A DNA stretch of 64,000 nucleotides from Algibacter mikhailovii (lineage in GTDB: Bacteria > Bacteroidota > Bacteroidia > Flavobacteriales > Flavobacteriaceae): contig NZ_BMWZ01000002.1 in the NCBI RefSeq assembly GCF_014651495.1, positions 372,001 to 436,000 of the forward strand. Reading direction: 5' to 3'. The notes under the pieces are model-generated. The model did not search any database, was not told the origin of the DNA, and was given only the letters and a program-made list of their open reading frames with translations. The translations under genes were made by a program, and so were the position numbers. Positions 37,131 to 45,468 of this stretch are shown in pieces; position 1 is the first letter of the stretch, and the number at the start of each line of letters is the position of its first letter.

Positions 37131-37388
37131 CACGACGAGCTTACAAGAAATGTAAAAACAGACAATTTATATATAAGTTTAAAGCATAGAAACTTATAAA
37201 TATAATTGTTATGAATTTAGTTTCTTCGATAATAGTCTTAGGGTAGCCATGTTATGGTCATTTAAAGCGCCTTTAGTAGTTAAAAGGTATTCCATTATTG
37301 GTATTAAGGGGTTGTTATTGCCTCTGAATTAATTTACTGATTAATAAGCGTGAAAATAAATGATTAAATATATTATTATTGGATTGAT
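37131..37388. other. Intergenic stretch after the M48 gene
   Basis: No gene seen. It contains an AT-only hairpin (37172-37180 with 37190-37198) that could end the hdeD-M48 transcript weakly. The rest is unremarkable AT-rich sequence with short frames only. Confidence 0.5.
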
Positions 37389-37418
37389 AAAAAAGCACTC
37401 AATATGGGTGCTTTTTTT
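37389..37418 (+). terminator. Terminator directly before promoter C
   Basis: Perfect 10-bp stem AAAAAAGCAC with GTGCTTTTTT around a 9-base loop. It ends one base before box 1 of promoter C, so it insulates that promoter from transcription arriving from the M48 operon. Confidence 0.8.
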
Positions 37419-37419
37419 A

Positions 37420-37490
37420 TAGGTGATTTACCTAATCTATACATTTAGGTATTACCCTAATACACAGACTCTTAATCGACTATATATTTG
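37420..37490 (+). promoter_or_regulatory. Two-box promoter C (DUF1269 gene)
   Basis: Box 1 TAGGTGATTTACCTA (37420-37434), box 2 TAGGTATTACCCTAA (37446-37460), perfect -7 TATATTTG (37483-37490). Spacings are 26 and 37 bp. The ATG of the DUF1269-like gene is 49 bases downstream. Confidence 0.8.
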
Positions 37491-37538
37491 TAGTATACAA
37501 ACAGAGAAATAAAACAATAACAATTAAAAACTATTATT

Positions 37539-38315
37539 ATGAACAAAATGATTATTACAGTATTTAACACTGAAGAACAAGCTTTCGAAGGATTAACGGC
37601 ATTCAAAACATTACACAAAAATGGAGACATTAAGGTCTCTGCAACGGCAGTAATTAACAAAAACGACGCTGGTGAAGTTGAAATGAAACAAGTATCAGAT
37701 AATGGACCAGTTGGAACTGCCATTGGAACGCTATCTGGAGCCCTTATAGGACTAATTGCTGGACCGGCAGGCATGGCTTTTGGGGCTATGGCTGGAATGT
37801 ATGGTGGTATGTTCTACGACCTTGACAATGCAGATGTAGATTCAACATTTCTAAATGAAGTTGCAAAAGCCTTAGAAGATGGTAAAACAGCTTTGATAGC
37901 AGATGTTGATGAGGCCTGGACTGCTCCGGTAGATAATAAAATGAACGCTCTAGATGCTATGGTTTACAGAAGAAATAAATCAGAAGTTGCAGAAGATCAA
38001 TTTAATCGTGAATTGGACGCTCTTGATTCAGAAATTGATGAATTAGAACAGGATCTTAAAGAGGCCCACGATGAAATGAAAGTGAATATTCAAAAACAAA
38101 TTGACAAATCTAAAGCTAGAAGTTTAGCAATTAAAAATGTTGTTGATCAAGGGATGAGCAATTTAAAAGCAGAGACTTCGGCTAAAACCGAGAAGTTAAA
38201 TAAGCAAATAAAGGTGGCCAATAAAAAAAGCAAAGAACAGCTAGAAAAGAACTACGCAGCGACAAAAAAATCCCTCGTTGGGGCGTCAGAATATGCTTCA
38301 AAATACATAACATAA
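37539..38315 (+). CDS. DUF1269-like protein with coiled-coil tail
   Basis: A 258-residue protein. The N-terminal half resembles DUF1269 membrane-associated proteins: a ferredoxin-like start (MIITVFNTEEQAFEGLTAFK) with a Gly/Ala-rich hydrophobic segment (GTAIGTLSGALIGLIAGPAG and GMAFGAMAGMYGG, about residues 67-95), which may insert into membrane. The second half (about 145-258) is a long charged coiled coil. It is regulated by promoter C and ends before a terminator at 38461-38500. Similar Gly-zipper proteins are often stress-induced; no activity is known. Confidence 0.8.
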   Translation: MNKMIITVFNTEEQAFEGLTAFKTLHKNGDIKVSATAVINKNDAGEVEMKQVSDNGPVGTAIGTLSGALIGLIAGPAGMAFGAMAGMYGGMFYDLDNADVDSTFLNEVAKALEDGKTALIADVDEAWTAPVDNKMNALDAMVYRRNKSEVAEDQFNRELDALDSEIDELEQDLKEAHDEMKVNIQKQIDKSKARSLAIKNVVDQGMSNLKAETSAKTEKLNKQIKVANKKSKEQLEKNYAATKKSLVGASEYASKYIT

Positions 38316-38460
38316 TTTGGTTTAACAGGATAATTTAAGGAATATAAAAAGTATTCCTATGGATTCGAAAAGAGAACAACAAATGACTTTTGAGTTCAGC
38401 TGAAATAAAGTAGATATTAATTCACAGTCATAAACCACTAGTAATACTTTAGACTTTATT

Positions 38461-38500
38461 ATAAATAGAAAAACTGCCTTAAGGCAGTTTTTCTATTTAT
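38461..38500. terminator. 40-bp perfect palindrome, bidirectional terminator
   Basis: ATAAATAGAAAAACTGCCTT is followed directly by its exact reverse complement. The GC core with flanking A and T runs can end both the rightward DUF1269 transcript and the leftward pyk operon, whose last stop codon is at 38557. Confidence 0.9.
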
Positions 38501-38556
38501 ATAATTAATTCTTTAAAAAAGCACAATCTCTATGAGCCTTCCTAGAAATATATAGT

Positions 38557-39999
38557 TTATATGTTACAGTTTTCTATTTCAGTAACACGTAATGTATTCA
38601 CCATACCTTTTGTTTTCATAGGCATCGCTGCTAAACTAATAAGCATATCACCCGTATCAAGATATCCTTTTTTACAAGCAATAGCATTTACATCTTCTAT
38701 CGTTTCATCTGTACTTACAAATTTATCATAGTAAAACGCTGTAACCCCCCAAAGTAAACTTAACCTAGTTAAGATACGCTCATTAGAGGTAAACACTAGA
38801 ATATGACATGATGGTCTCCATGCTGAAATTTGAAATGCCGTATACCCACTATTCGTTAGCGTTGAAATAGCTTTTGCATTAATTTCATTTGCCATATTTG
38901 CGGCGTGATAACAAATTGATTTTGTAATATAACGATTAGTACGAATATGTGGCGGCAGTTGTGGCACCTGAATTAAAGCGGAATTCTCAACACTTAATAA
39001 TATATCAGACATTTGTTTGATAACTTGCACTGGATACTGACCAACAGAAGTTTCTCCAGAAAGCATTACTGCATCAGCACCATCCATAACCGAATTAGCC
39101 ACATCATTTACTTCTGCTCTTGTTGGAGTTAAACTATTAATCATAGTTTCCATCATTTGAGTAGCAATAATTACTGGTATTCTAGCTTTTTTAGCACGTA
39201 ATACAAGTTGTTTCTGAATAAGTGGAACTTCTTGAGCAGGTACTTCCACACCAAGATCTCCACGGGCAACCATTAGGCCATCACAATGCGCCACAATTTT
39301 GTCGATATTTTCAACGGCTTCAGGCTTTTCTATCTTAGCGATAATTGGAATTTTATAATCAGAATGTTCTGCTATTAAATCACGCAACTGCATTAAATCT
39401 TCAGCGTGACGTACAAAAGATAGTGCAATCCAGTCCACATCAAGGCTAATAGCAAAAATAGCATCTTCAATATCTTTCTCTGTTAAAGCGGGCTGTGAAA
39501 TATCTGTATTAGGTAAGTTAACCCCTTTTTTAGATTTTAACGGACCACCTTGAATAACCTTAGCTTTAACCTCAGATTTTTTATCCGTAGAAACCACTTC
39601 AAAAAGTAATTTCCCGTCGTCCAATAGAATACGTTCTCCTGGTTTGGCATCTTGTGGAAAGCGCTCATAGGTCATGTAAACACGCTCCTTAGTTCCCTCA
39701 AAACGCTCACCTGTGGCAAAAATAATTTCATCGCCAGGATTAACTACAACATCCTCTTTCATAACCCCTACTCTAAGCTTTGGCCCTTGTAAATCGGCTA
39801 GGATTGATGCTGTAAAACCATATTCCTTATTCAGGTCACGAATCATTTTAACTCGCTCTGCTACATCCTTATAATCCGCATGAGAAAAGTTAATTCTAAA
39901 TACATTCGCCCCTTCTTCAAGCATCGTTTTTAAAACTTCCTTCGTACTTGTAGCTGGTCCGAGAGTTGCTACTATTTTGGTTTTTTTTCTTGTTAACAT
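38557..39999 (-). CDS. pyk: Pyruvate kinase
   Basis: Last step of glycolysis: phosphoenolpyruvate plus ADP to pyruvate plus ATP. The 480 residues contain KTKIVATLGPATST at the N-terminus, VFRINFSHADY, the catalytic IIAKIEKPEAVENID (Lys in the active site) and MVARGDLGVEVP. The C-terminal effector domain is present and of normal length. The start codon overlaps the stop of the upstream IPExxxVDY gene by one base (TAATG), indicating translational coupling. Confidence 0.97.
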   Translation of the reverse strand: MLTRKKTKIVATLGPATSTKEVLKTMLEEGANVFRINFSHADYKDVAERVKMIRDLNKEYGFTASILADLQGPKLRVGVMKEDVVVNPGDEIIFATGERFEGTKERVYMTYERFPQDAKPGERILLDDGKLLFEVVSTDKKSEVKAKVIQGGPLKSKKGVNLPNTDISQPALTEKDIEDAIFAISLDVDWIALSFVRHAEDLMQLRDLIAEHSDYKIPIIAKIEKPEAVENIDKIVAHCDGLMVARGDLGVEVPAQEVPLIQKQLVLRAKKARIPVIIATQMMETMINSLTPTRAEVNDVANSVMDGADAVMLSGETSVGQYPVQVIKQMSDILLSVENSALIQVPQLPPHIRTNRYITKSICYHAANMANEINAKAISTLTNSGYTAFQISAWRPSCHILVFTSNERILTRLSLLWGVTAFYYDKFVSTDETIEDVNAIACKKGYLDTGDMLISLAAMPMKTKGMVNTLRVTEIENCNI

Positions 40000-40484
40000 T
40001 ACTTAAATATTAAATTGTCTTTAGATTTCAATTGACCTGAATCAATGCTGTAAGCGGTAACAACTTGTGGAATTTTCAATATACTATCTAAAATATATTT
40101 TTCCTTTTTAAAGCTAAACTCACTTTCTATTTTTAGAAAATAATTTACAGTCTTATGTTCTGGTAACAAATGAAATGTTTTTGTTATCTTTTCTTGTGTG
40201 TCGAATAACGACGAATAATTTCTGATTTTAAGTTCTTGAGTCTTACAAATGTTTGACACCAAGTTCCAAGTTATTAATTGATTATGATCTTCCCATTCAT
40301 AAATTGAGTATGACACCTGACCCTTATTAAAATCTAAATCAGAAGACTTTCTAGTCAGGGTAATACCCAGATACTGATTTATTAAATAGGCCAAACGATA
40401 ATCTTCTAGGCTACAATGTATTCCAATTAAGGTATATAATGTTTCATCAAAAGTATCATCTAAAATAAACTTATGAACTGCCAT
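39999..40484 (-). CDS. IPExxxVDY-family protein
   Basis: A 161-residue protein typical of Bacteroidota, found between rnc and pyk. It begins MAVHKFILDDTFDETLYTLI, and the name-giving motif appears here as LPEHKTVNYFLKIE. No function is established for the family. The stop overlaps the pyk start by one base; rnc lies 121 bases upstream in the same direction. The fixed neighbourhood in this phylum suggests a role linked to RNA processing or glycolysis, which is inference. Confidence 0.88.
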   Translation of the reverse strand: MAVHKFILDDTFDETLYTLIGIHCSLEDYRLAYLINQYLGITLTRKSSDLDFNKGQVSYSIYEWEDHNQLITWNLVSNICKTQELKIRNYSSLFDTQEKITKTFHLLPEHKTVNYFLKIESEFSFKKEKYILDSILKIPQVVTAYSIDSGQLKSKDNLIFK

Positions 40485-40605
40485 AACCTACATTCAAACT
40501 TGACAAATATAATATTAAAATACTAGTGTAGTATTACGATTAAGTCAATGTTAACATGAAAACTAACTAAAACGTTATAGTAAATTAGGATATTATTACG
40601 TGTTA

Positions 40606-41346
40606 CTATTTCATTTGGGAAATCCTGCTTTGGAAAGCAAAGAAAGCACGCTTTGAGGCTTTTTCTTCGGCCTTTTTCTTGGAAGTTGCTCTACCCTTAG
40701 CAATAACCTTGTCATCAATAGACAACTTTACAGAAAAATGCTTTACATCATCATTTCCAGTATCCTCATAAACATTATAGTTAAAAGTCTTTTTTTCCTT
40801 TTGACACCATTCAATCAGTAAACTCTTATAACTAATAACTTTCCCTTCTAAAGTTTCAATATCAACATAGGGTATAATCACCCTGCTATTAATAAATTTT
40901 TCACAGTACTTATAACCGCGATCTAAAAAAATAGCTCCTATTAGGGCTTCGAATAAATTACCATGAATATTTTCACCAAATTGTCCTGACGGAATTTTGC
41001 TATCCACCCAATCGATAAGCTTTAAACCCTTTCCCAGCTCATTTAAATGTTCTCTACTAACAATTTTTGAACGCATTTTTGTAAGGTAACCTTCGTCACC
41101 ACTGGGAACTTCAAGATATAAATGGGATGCAATTACCGAACTCAACATAGCATCACCTAAAAACTCTAAACGCTCATAGTTAAATGGATTTCCCTTACCA
41201 TCTCTCACATTCATTGAACGATGTGTAAAGGCTTTTTTATAGAATTTTATTTCCTTAGGTTTAAAACCAAGGATTTCAGTTAATTGCATAAAAAAATTCC
41301 CGTTACGTTTAAAACGGGAATTTAATATGTTACGAATGTTTTTCAT
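40606..41346 (-). CDS. rnc: Ribonuclease III
   Basis: Cleaves double-stranded RNA in rRNA and mRNA processing. The 246 residues have the nuclease signature NYERLEFLGDAMLS with catalytic acidic residues, the second acidic site at NLFEALIGAIFLDRG, and a C-terminal double-stranded RNA-binding domain (SKKKAEEKASKRAFFAF). It lies 98 bases downstream of fabF in the same direction, matching the common acpP-fabF-rnc order. Confidence 0.96.
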   Translation of the reverse strand: MKNIRNILNSRFKRNGNFFMQLTEILGFKPKEIKFYKKAFTHRSMNVRDGKGNPFNYERLEFLGDAMLSSVIASHLYLEVPSGDEGYLTKMRSKIVSREHLNELGKGLKLIDWVDSKIPSGQFGENIHGNLFEALIGAIFLDRGYKYCEKFINSRVIIPYVDIETLEGKVISYKSLLIEWCQKEKKTFNYNVYEDTGNDDVKHFSVKLSIDDKVIAKGRATSKKKAEEKASKRAFFAFQSRISQMK

Positions 41347-41444
41347 CTGATAATTAATATCTTATTTCAATTTCAGATGTAATAAACCATGTTTCATTTT
41401 ACTGTAAAAATTAATTTATCATTATGGTTTATCTCATTCGGGAT

Positions 41445-42695
41445 TTAATCTATTTTTTTGAATAATACACAAGCATTATGTCCACCAAAACCGAATGTAT
41501 TGCTCATTGCGACTTTTACATCGCGCTTTTGAGCTTTGTTTAAAGTCAAATTTAATTCTGGATCAATATTTTCATCTACCGTGGTATGGTTAATAGTAGG
41601 TGGCACAATGCCATGTTCCATAGCTAGTATAACCGATATGGCCTCAATAGCGCCAGCAGCACCTAAAAGGTGGCCAGTCATTGATTTTGTAGAATTAATA
41701 TTTATATTCTTTGCGTGGCTTCCAAATACTTCAGCAATTGCTTTTAATTCTGCAACGTCTCCTAAAGGTGTAGATGTGCCATGTGTATTGATATGGTCAA
41801 CATCTTCCGGTTTTAAACCTGCATTTTCTAAACAATTTTTCATTACTGCTATAACCCCAATACCATCAGGATGTGGTGCTGTCATATGATGTGCATCAGA
41901 AGATAATCCTCCTCCAACACATTCTGCATAAATCTTAGCACCTCTTGCTTTAGCATGCTCATACTCCTCTAGAATAAGTGCACCTGCACCTTCTCCTAAA
42001 ACAAAACCATCTCTAGTACCATCAAATGGACGAGATGCTGTTTCCGGACTTTCATTTCTAGTAGATAAGGCATGCATTGCATTAAATCCTCCCATTCCAG
42101 CAATAGTTACCGCCGCTTCGCTTCCTCCTGTAACCACAACATCAGTATGACCTAAACGTATAGAGTTTAGTGCGTCAAACATAGCATTGGCAGAAGAAGC
42201 ACATGCAGAAACTGTTGTATAGTTTGGCCCCATAAAACCATGTTTTATGGAGATGTTTCCTGGTGCAATATCAGCTATCATTTTCGGAATAAAGAACGGG
42301 TTAAATCTTGGTGTTCCATCACCATCAGCAAAGTTCAAAACTTCATTCTGAAAGGTTTCTAAACCACCGATTCCTGCACCCCATATGACACCTACGCGTA
42401 ACTTATTTACTTCATCTAGATTCAATTTAGAGTCGGCAATAGCTTCGTCTGCTGCCACCATGGCATATTGTGCAAACTTATCCATTTTCCGAGCCTCTTT
42501 CCTGTCTAGAAAATCAGTAACATTAAAGTTTTTTAGCTCGCAAGCGAACTTCGTTTTAAACTTTTCGGTATCATAATATGTTATAGGCGCAGCCCCACTT
42601 TTGCCACCAACTAAGCCTTCCCAAAACTCATCTTTGGTATTACCTATTGGTGTTAAAGCTCCTAATCCTGTGACTACAACTCGCTTTAATTCCAT
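41445..42695 (-). CDS. fabF: 3-oxoacyl-[acyl-carrier-protein] synthase II
   Basis: Elongating condensing enzyme of type II fatty acid synthesis. The 416 residues start with MELKRVVVTGLGALTPIGN. The active-site Cys is in TTVSACASSANAM, and the His pair is in NTHGTSTPLGDV and KSMTGHLLGAAGAIEA. It lies 24 bases after acpP in one operon. Confidence 0.97.
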   Translation of the reverse strand: MELKRVVVTGLGALTPIGNTKDEFWEGLVGGKSGAAPITYYDTEKFKTKFACELKNFNVTDFLDRKEARKMDKFAQYAMVAADEAIADSKLNLDEVNKLRVGVIWGAGIGGLETFQNEVLNFADGDGTPRFNPFFIPKMIADIAPGNISIKHGFMGPNYTTVSACASSANAMFDALNSIRLGHTDVVVTGGSEAAVTIAGMGGFNAMHALSTRNESPETASRPFDGTRDGFVLGEGAGALILEEYEHAKARGAKIYAECVGGGLSSDAHHMTAPHPDGIGVIAVMKNCLENAGLKPEDVDHINTHGTSTPLGDVAELKAIAEVFGSHAKNININSTKSMTGHLLGAAGAIEAISVILAMEHGIVPPTINHTTVDENIDPELNLTLNKAQKRDVKVAMSNTFGFGGHNACVLFKKID

Positions 42696-42719
42696 AAAGT
42701 ATTTACTTGTTTTTTTTGC

Positions 42720-42953
42720 TTATTTAGCTTCTTCTATGTAAGAAATAGCTTGACCAACTGTTGCAATGTTCTCAGCTTGATCATCTGGTATTTGAATATC
42801 GAATTCTTTTTCGAATTCCATTATTAATTCTACAGTGTCTAAAGAGTCTGCTCCTAAATCGTTTGTGAAGCTAGCTTCCGTAACAACTTCGTTTTCATCA
42901 ACTCCTAATTTATCAACGATAATAGCTTTTACTCTTGATGCAATGTCTGACAT
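42720..42953 (-). CDS. acpP: Acyl carrier protein
   Basis: A 77-residue acidic carrier of acyl chains in fatty acid synthesis. The phosphopantetheine site is the Ser in [16 protein letters not shown] (about Ser 37). The start is the ATG giving [12 protein letters not shown]; a longer frame beginning at 43025 adds a basic, non-homologous segment and is rejected. First gene of the acpP-fabF-rnc group; divergent from purN. Confidence 0.97.
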   Translation of the reverse strand: MSDIASRVKAIIVDKLGVDENEVVTEASFTNDLGADSLDTVELIMEFEKEFDIQIPDDQAENIATVGQAISYIEEAK

Positions 42954-43140
42954 AATTTTTAATTTTAAATTTTTAATTAGTTGGCAAAAATAAAAAACTT
43001 TATTTTTAAAACACATCTTTCCCATAAAAATGTGACGGTAATTTACTAAAATTACTTTTAAGTATTTATATTTTTACCGTCTAATTGTTAATAATTATTC
43101 TTTTTTTTGTCTGAATAATATTAATGCCATAGTTATACAA

Positions 43141-43707
43141 ATGAAACGTATTGTAATTTTTGCTTCTGGCAGCGGAAGCAATGCCGAAAATTTGATTGCC
43201 TTTTTTCGCAAGAACAATAATGCATCTGTTATTCAAGTCTTATGTAACAACCCTAAAGCCAAAGTGCTTGACAGAGCTAAAAACCTTAAAGTCAGCAGCC
43301 TTACTTTCAATAGAATAGCCTTCTACAAAACCAATGATGTTTTAAACATATTAAAAGCTTCAAAGCCAGACCTCATTGTATTAGCTGGTTTTTTATGGAA
43401 ATTTCCCGAAAACATTTTAAATGCATTCCCTAACCAAGTAATTAATGTACACCCTGCCCTTCTTCCTAAGTTTGGAGGTAAAGGCATGTATGGCATGCAT
43501 GTTCATAAAGCCGTTGTAGACAACAAAGAAACTAAAACTGGAATTACCATACATTATGTCAATGAACATTATGATGAAGGTGGTACCATTTTTCAGGCAA
43601 CATGCGAGGTTAGTTCAACAGATAATGCAGAAGATGTTGCCGCTAAGATTCATGAACTCGAGATGGAACACTTCCCAAAGGTAGTGGAAAGCCTACTCCA
43701 TGAGTAA
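43141..43707 (+). CDS. purN: Phosphoribosylglycinamide formyltransferase
   Basis: Third step of purine synthesis using 10-formyltetrahydrofolate. The 188 residues contain FASGSGSNAENLI (phosphate loop), the catalytic NVHPALLPKFGGKGMYG and HYVNEHYDEGGTIFQ (Asp in the active site). The stop codon lies eight bases inside the following RNase H gene, so translation is coupled. Confidence 0.95.
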   Translation: MKRIVIFASGSGSNAENLIAFFRKNNNASVIQVLCNNPKAKVLDRAKNLKVSSLTFNRIAFYKTNDVLNILKASKPDLIVLAGFLWKFPENILNAFPNQVINVHPALLPKFGGKGMYGMHVHKAVVDNKETKTGITIHYVNEHYDEGGTIFQATCEVSSTDNAEDVAAKIHELEMEHFPKVVESLLHE

Positions 43708-44341
43708 AAAGAAGAAAAAATATTACACGGTCTGGAAAGGACATCAAACTGGTGTTTTTGATTCTTGGAATGCCTGTAAATTACAAATAAAAGACTACCC
43801 AGGCGCCCAATACAAATCTTTTGCAACCATAGATGCTGCGAAAAAAGCCTTGGCAGGCAACTACAAAGACTACATAGGGAAGGATAAAAAATTTACAAGT
43901 GAACTTTCAACTAGTCAATTAAAAAAAATAGGTTTACCAAATTACAATTCAATCTCTGTTGATGCGGCGTCAAGCGGAAACCCGGGTATCATGGAGTACA
44001 GAGGTGTAGACACTAAAACTAAAAAACAATTATTCATCCAAGGCCCATTTCAGGAGGGCACCAATAACATTGGCGAATTTTTGGCACTGGTACATGGATT
44101 AGCGATTCTTAAAAAGAATAATAGCGACCGTATACTTTATACAGACTCTAAAATAGCCATGAGCTGGGTGCGAAAAAAAGTTTGCAATACCAAACTAGAA
44201 CGGAACTCTAAAAACAAAGCTGTTTTTGATTTAGTGGACCGGGCCATTGACTGGTTAAAAAATAATACTTATACCACCGTAATCGTCAAGTGGGAGACCA
44301 AAGCGTGGGGGGAAATTCCAGCGGATTTTGGGAGAAAATAA
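43700..44341 (+). CDS. rnhA: RNase H with N-terminal viroplasmin-type domain
   Basis: A 213-residue ribonuclease H that degrades RNA in RNA-DNA hybrids. The N-terminal Caulimo_VI (viroplasmin) domain reads KKKYYTVWKGHQTGVFDSW and GAQYKSFATIDAAKKAL and binds hybrids. The RNase H fold follows with SVDAASSGNPG (first Asp), the Glu in NNIGEFLALVHGL and the Asp in LYTDSKIAMSWV. It overlaps purN by eight bases. Confidence 0.93.
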   Translation: MSKKKKKYYTVWKGHQTGVFDSWNACKLQIKDYPGAQYKSFATIDAAKKALAGNYKDYIGKDKKFTSELSTSQLKKIGLPNYNSISVDAASSGNPGIMEYRGVDTKTKKQLFIQGPFQEGTNNIGEFLALVHGLAILKKNNSDRILYTDSKIAMSWVRKKVCNTKLERNSKNKAVFDLVDRAIDWLKNNTYTTVIVKWETKAWGEIPADFGRK

Positions 44342-44434
44342 CCCTAGACTTAGGAAGGTATAAAAGGCCAAAAAATATAATCGTCGTAATCTTCAAAAAG
44401 ACGTATATTTGCACAAAATTATGAGGTCCATTTT

Positions 44435-45361
44435 ATGAGTAAATTAGTTATTGTTGGAACTGTAGCGTTTGATGCTATTGAAACACCTTTTGGTAAAACC
44501 GATAAAATCCTTGGTGGCGCAGCTACATTTATTGGTCTTGCAGCTTCACATTTTGATATTAATGCCGCGGCAGTCTCTATTGTTGGTGATGATTTTCCTC
44601 AAGAATATTTAGATTTATTATCTGAAAGACATATTGATACCACAGGTATTGAAATTATTGAAAATGGAAAAACTTTCTTTTGGAGTGGGCGCTATCATAA
44701 CGACATGAATACGCGTGACACTTTAGTTACAGAATTAAACACCCTTGCAGATTTCAAACCAGTAGTCCCTGAAGACTACAAAGATGCTGAAGTGGTTATG
44801 TTAGGAAACCTACATCCTATCGTCCAATCAAGTGTTTTGGATCAAATGTCTAAGAAACCGAAATTAGCGATTTTAGACACAATGAATTACTGGATGGATT
44901 GCGCTTTAGATGATTTAATTAATGTAATAAAACGTATTGATGTAATAACCATTAATGATGAAGAGGCTAGGCAATTAACCGGAGAATATTCTTTACTAGT
45001 TGCAGCCAAAAAAATTCAGGAGATGGGACCTCAATATGTTGTAATCAAAAAAGGTGAGCATGGTGCTTTATTATTTCATGAAGACCAAGTATTTTACGCC
45101 CCTGCATTGCCTTTGAAAGAGGTTTTTGACCCAACAGGTGCAGGTGATACTTTTGCTGGTGGTTTTGCGGGCTATTTAGCAAAAACGAACGATTACTCTT
45201 TTGAGAATATGAAAAATGCCGTAATATATGGATCGACATTAGCATCATTTTGCGTAGAGAAATTTGGTACAGAACGTATGCAAAATTTAACTAGCGAAGA
45301 AGTCCATAAACGATTGCTGCAATTTAAGCAGTTAACGCAATTTGATATAGAATTAGGATAA
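44435..45361 (+). CDS. PfkB-family sugar or nucleoside kinase
   Basis: A 308-residue cytoplasmic kinase of the ribokinase/PfkB superfamily. It has the N-terminal GGAATFIGLAASHFD motif and the C-terminal ATP/catalytic motif DPTGAGDTFAGGFAGYL with the general-base Asp. The substrate is not clear; the gene stands between RNase H and purF genes, as in other Flavobacteriaceae, which hints at a ribose or nucleoside substrate. A terminator follows at 45365-45392. Confidence 0.92.
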   Translation: MSKLVIVGTVAFDAIETPFGKTDKILGGAATFIGLAASHFDINAAAVSIVGDDFPQEYLDLLSERHIDTTGIEIIENGKTFFWSGRYHNDMNTRDTLVTELNTLADFKPVVPEDYKDAEVVMLGNLHPIVQSSVLDQMSKKPKLAILDTMNYWMDCALDDLINVIKRIDVITINDEEARQLTGEYSLLVAAKKIQEMGPQYVVIKKGEHGALLFHEDQVFYAPALPLKEVFDPTGAGDTFAGGFAGYLAKTNDYSFENMKNAVIYGSTLASFCVEKFGTERMQNLTSEEVHKRLLQFKQLTQFDIELG

Positions 45362-45364
45362 TCT

Positions 45365-45392
45365 AACGCGCTCTAAAATAGAGTGCGTTTTT
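45365..45392 (+). terminator. Terminator after the PfkB kinase
   Basis: Stem AACGCGCTCTA with TAGAGTGCGTT (one G-T pair) and a T run, starting four bases beyond the stop codon. Confidence 0.85.
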
Positions 45393-45468
45393 AATTAGAA
45401 AATATGGTCATTCTCATGCGGATGGGAATCTAATAATAATTTTTAAGTAAAGCGAAAATATTTTTAAT

